Source: Alphaproteobacteria bacterium (GTDB taxonomy: Bacteria; Pseudomonadota; Alphaproteobacteria; Rhizobiales; Hyphomicrobiaceae). Taken from it: 8,878 nucleotides of DNA. The notes beneath the pieces are model-generated. The model ran no database searches. It was given only the letters and a program-made list of their open reading frames with translations, and was not told the origin of the DNA. The position numbers and the translations under genes are program-made. How positions within the stretch are numbered: the first letter of the stretch is position 1; each line of letters opens with the position of its first letter. Shown one piece after another: positions 6,861 to 8,878 of the stretch. The stretch lies in the NCBI GenBank assembly GCA_005888525.1, contig VBAB01000309.1, positions 4,676-13,553 of the forward strand. Reading direction: 5' to 3'.

Positions 6861-8878
6861 GTGGAACGCCTTCGGCTGCAGGTCGCGGCCGAAGCGCGTC
6901 CAGAACGGAACGGGAAGAGCAGCTCCAACGGCTCGAACAACAAGTGGATCGGCAAGCGCACGCTGAGGCCCGACGGCGAGGACAAGGTGACGGGCCGGGC
7001 CGCTTTCGGCGCCGACTTCTCGCAACCCGGCATGCTGTGGGGAAAGGTCCTGCGCAGCCCCCATCCCCACGCCCGCATCAAATCGATCAACTTTGCGAAA
7101 GCGGTGGCGTTGCCGGGCGTCAAAGCCGTCATGACCGGCACGGATCTCGTGGAGTTCCCATGGGACAAGCCGGCGCCGCTGGGCATCCAGGATCTGCGCT
7201 TCAACAGCCGCAATGTGATGGCGCGCGACAAGGCGCTGTATGCGGGGCATGCGGTGGCGGCGGTGGCCGCGACATCGTCCAACATCGCGGCTCGAGCCCT
7301 CAAGCTGATCGAGGTCGACTACGAGGTCTTGCCCTGGGTCATCGACGTCGACGAGGCGCTGCAGCCGGGTGCGCCCATTCTGCACGAGCACATGGCCAAG
7401 GTCGGCGCCAAGCCGGGTCCGGCAACGACATCGAATGTCGCGGGCACGCTCGAGCACAAGCTGGGCAACGTCGAGGCTGGGTTCGCTGCCGCCGATGTCG
7501 TCGTCGAGCGCAGCTTCAAGACCAAGCCGGTGCACCAAGGGTATATCGAGCCCCACGCCTGCCTCGTGAACGTCACGCCGGACGGCCACGCGACCATCTG
7601 GAGCAGCAGCCAGGGCCACTTCATGGTGCGCGACATGACGGCCCAGCTGACAGGCCAGAAGCTCAGCGACATTCGTGCGATCCCGGCCGAGATCGGCGGC
7701 GGCTTCGGCGGCAAGACCATCGTCTATCTGGAGCCGTTGGCGCTGGTCCTGTCACGCAAGTCGGGTCGCCCGGTCAAGATGGTGATGTCGCGCGAGGAGG
7801 TGTTTCGCGCCACGGGCCCCACGTCGGGCTCGTCGAGCACGGTCAAGATCGGCGCCACCAAGGACGGCAAGATAACCGCGGTGACGGCGACCTACCGCTT
7901 GCAGGCCGGAGCCTTTCCGGGCTCGCCGATCCGCGGCGCAGTGGGATGCGCGCTTTCACCTTACGACATCGCCAACGTGCACCTCGTGGGCTATGACGTC
8001 GTGACGAACCGACCGAAGGTTGCGGCCTATCGCGCTCCGGGCGCGCCGATCGGCGCCTTCTCGATGGAGTCCACCCTCGACGAGCTCGCCAGAGCCCTGA
8101 AGATCGACCCGCTCGTGCTGCGTCAGAAGAATGCGGCCAAGGAGGGAACGAAGGCGGCCTACGGAGCGACGTTCCGCCGGATCGGCTATGAAGAGACGCT
8201 GCAGGCGGCGCTCGACCACCCGCACTACAAGGCACCCTTGGGCCCCAACCAGGGGCGGGGCGTCGCCAGCGGCTTCTGGTTCAATGCCGGCGGGGAATCC
8301 AGCGCACAGGTTTACATCAACGAGGACGGCACCGTGGTGGTGGTGACGGGCCATCCCGACATCGGCGGCTCGCGAGCCTCGATGGTGAATATCGTCGCCG
8401 AAATGCTCGGCGTCGACTACCGCAAGGTGCAGGCTCTGATCGGCGACACGAGCTCCGTCGGCTTCAGCGCGCTGACCGGAGGAAGCCGTGTCACATTTGC
8501 CGCCGGCATGGTGGTCACGAAGGCGGCCGAGCAGGTGATACAGATCCTGCGCGAGCGGGCAGCCAAGACCTGGAAGATCGATGTGGAGGCAGTCGTCTGG
8601 GAGAACGGCGAAGCCCGTCCCGCAGGCTCCAACGCGGGCGAGTTCCCGCCGCTGAGCCTGGCCGAGCTGGCCGCGAAGGCGAGCGCCACGGGCGGTCCGA
8701 TCAATGCGCGCTCCTCGCTCAATACCGAAGGCGCGGCGGGTGGCTTTGCGACGCAGATTTGCGATGTCGAGGTCGACCCCGAGACGGGCAAGGTGACGGT
8801 GCTGCGCTACACGGCGGTGCAGGACGTCGGCAAGGCGATCCACCCCAGCTACGTCGAGGGCCAGATCCAGGGCGGCGT
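6861..8878 (+). CDS. xanthine dehydrogenase-family molybdopterin-binding subunit, 3' truncated
   Basis: This is the large catalytic subunit of a molybdenum hydroxylase (xanthine dehydrogenase/aldehyde oxidase family), which uses water to hydroxylate an aldehyde, aromatic or N-heterocyclic substrate. About 672 residues are visible and the C-terminal end, with the catalytic glutamate, is cut off. Family marks are NKWIGKRTLRPDGEDKVTGR (27-46), the a/b hammerhead region SPHPHARIKSI (63-73), cofactor loop GGGFGGK (279-285), AYRAPG (389-394), GGSRVTFAAG and GGFATQICDVEVDPETGKV near the end. The usual GQG cofactor loop reads GGS (502-504). There is no ATG between the in-frame stop (TGA 6852-6854) and the first conserved residues. 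GTG 6861 is the only standard alternative start and has a poor ribosome site, so a sequencing indel upstream is possible. FAD and iron-sulfur subunits are not in the window. No maturation gene is visible. Confidence 0.88.
   Translation, partial: MERLRLQVAAEARPERNGKSSSNGSNNKWIGKRTLRPDGEDKVTGRAAFGADFSQPGMLWGKVLRSPHPHARIKSINFAKAVALPGVKAVMTGTDLVEFPWDKPAPLGIQDLRFNSRNVMARDKALYAGHAVAAVAATSSNIAARALKLIEVDYEVLPWVIDVDEALQPGAPILHEHMAKVGAKPGPATTSNVAGTLEHKLGNVEAGFAAADVVVERSFKTKPVHQGYIEPHACLVNVTPDGHATIWSSSQGHFMVRDMTAQLTGQKLSDIRAIPAEIGGGFGGKTIVYLEPLALVLSRKSGRPVKMVMSREEVFRATGPTSGSSSTVKIGATKDGKITAVTATYRLQAGAFPGSPIRGAVGCALSPYDIANVHLVGYDVVTNRPKVAAYRAPGAPIGAFSMESTLDELARALKIDPLVLRQKNAAKEGTKAAYGATFRRIGYEETLQAALDHPHYKAPLGPNQGRGVASGFWFNAGGESSAQVYINEDGTVVVVTGHPDIGGSRASMVNIVAEMLGVDYRKVQALIGDTSSVGFSALTGGSRVTFAAGMVVTKAAEQVIQILRERAAKTWKIDVEAVVWENGEARPAGSNAGEFPPLSLAELAAKASATGGPINARSSLNTEGAAGGFATQICDVEVDPETGKVTVLRYTAVQDVGKAIHPSYVEGQIQGG

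Noticed and set aside
6686..7996. Open frame in the second + frame across the molybdenum hydroxylase gene
   Set aside because: The third frame gives clear GGGFGGK, AYRAPG and other family motifs; this frame is Gly/Arg-rich shadow sequence.

Overview
The window is GC-rich and gene-dense, and most of its predicted proteins look like those of soil or aquatic Alphaproteobacteria (Bradyrhizobium/Reyranella-like). That placement is inferred from protein style and base composition; no rRNA or other marker gene is present. There are six protein genes, no tRNA or rRNA, no CRISPR array and no recognisable transposase.

Left part (1-2006): the 3' part of an alpha/beta hydrolase gene (+ strand, broken by a small internal deletion) converges on a second, secreted alpha/beta hydrolase gene (- strand, broken near its 3' end by one missing base in a run of five C). 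Two copies of a long palindromic repeat lie here. One sits between the convergent gene ends, and the other sits between the secreted hydrolase and the next gene upstream on the - strand.

Middle part (2050-5690, - strand): a two-gene operon. The first gene encodes a protein-L-isoaspartate O-methyltransferase (PCMT) family protein. Its best start is a TTG codon with a strong ribosome binding site, and that start gives a twin-arginine (Tat) signal sequence. Its stop overlaps by four bases a possible GTG start of the second gene, a polytopic membrane protein of about 14 transmembrane segments with a spermidine-synthase-like Rossmann domain in its middle. Positive charges in the loops suggest that this central domain faces the periplasm. 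The operon may therefore place two SAM-fold proteins outside the cytoplasm. This is the most unusual feature of the window.

Right part (5883-8878, + strand): transcribed divergently from the operon, a double-hotdog MaoC-like protein is followed by a molybdopterin-binding (large) subunit of the xanthine dehydrogenase/aldehyde oxidase family, which runs off the window end. Both fit acyl-CoA or aromatic/heterocyclic catabolism, but no substrate can be named.

Two of six genes carry frameshifts and a third has no ATG start. Either the locus is decaying or the underlying assembly contains indel errors.
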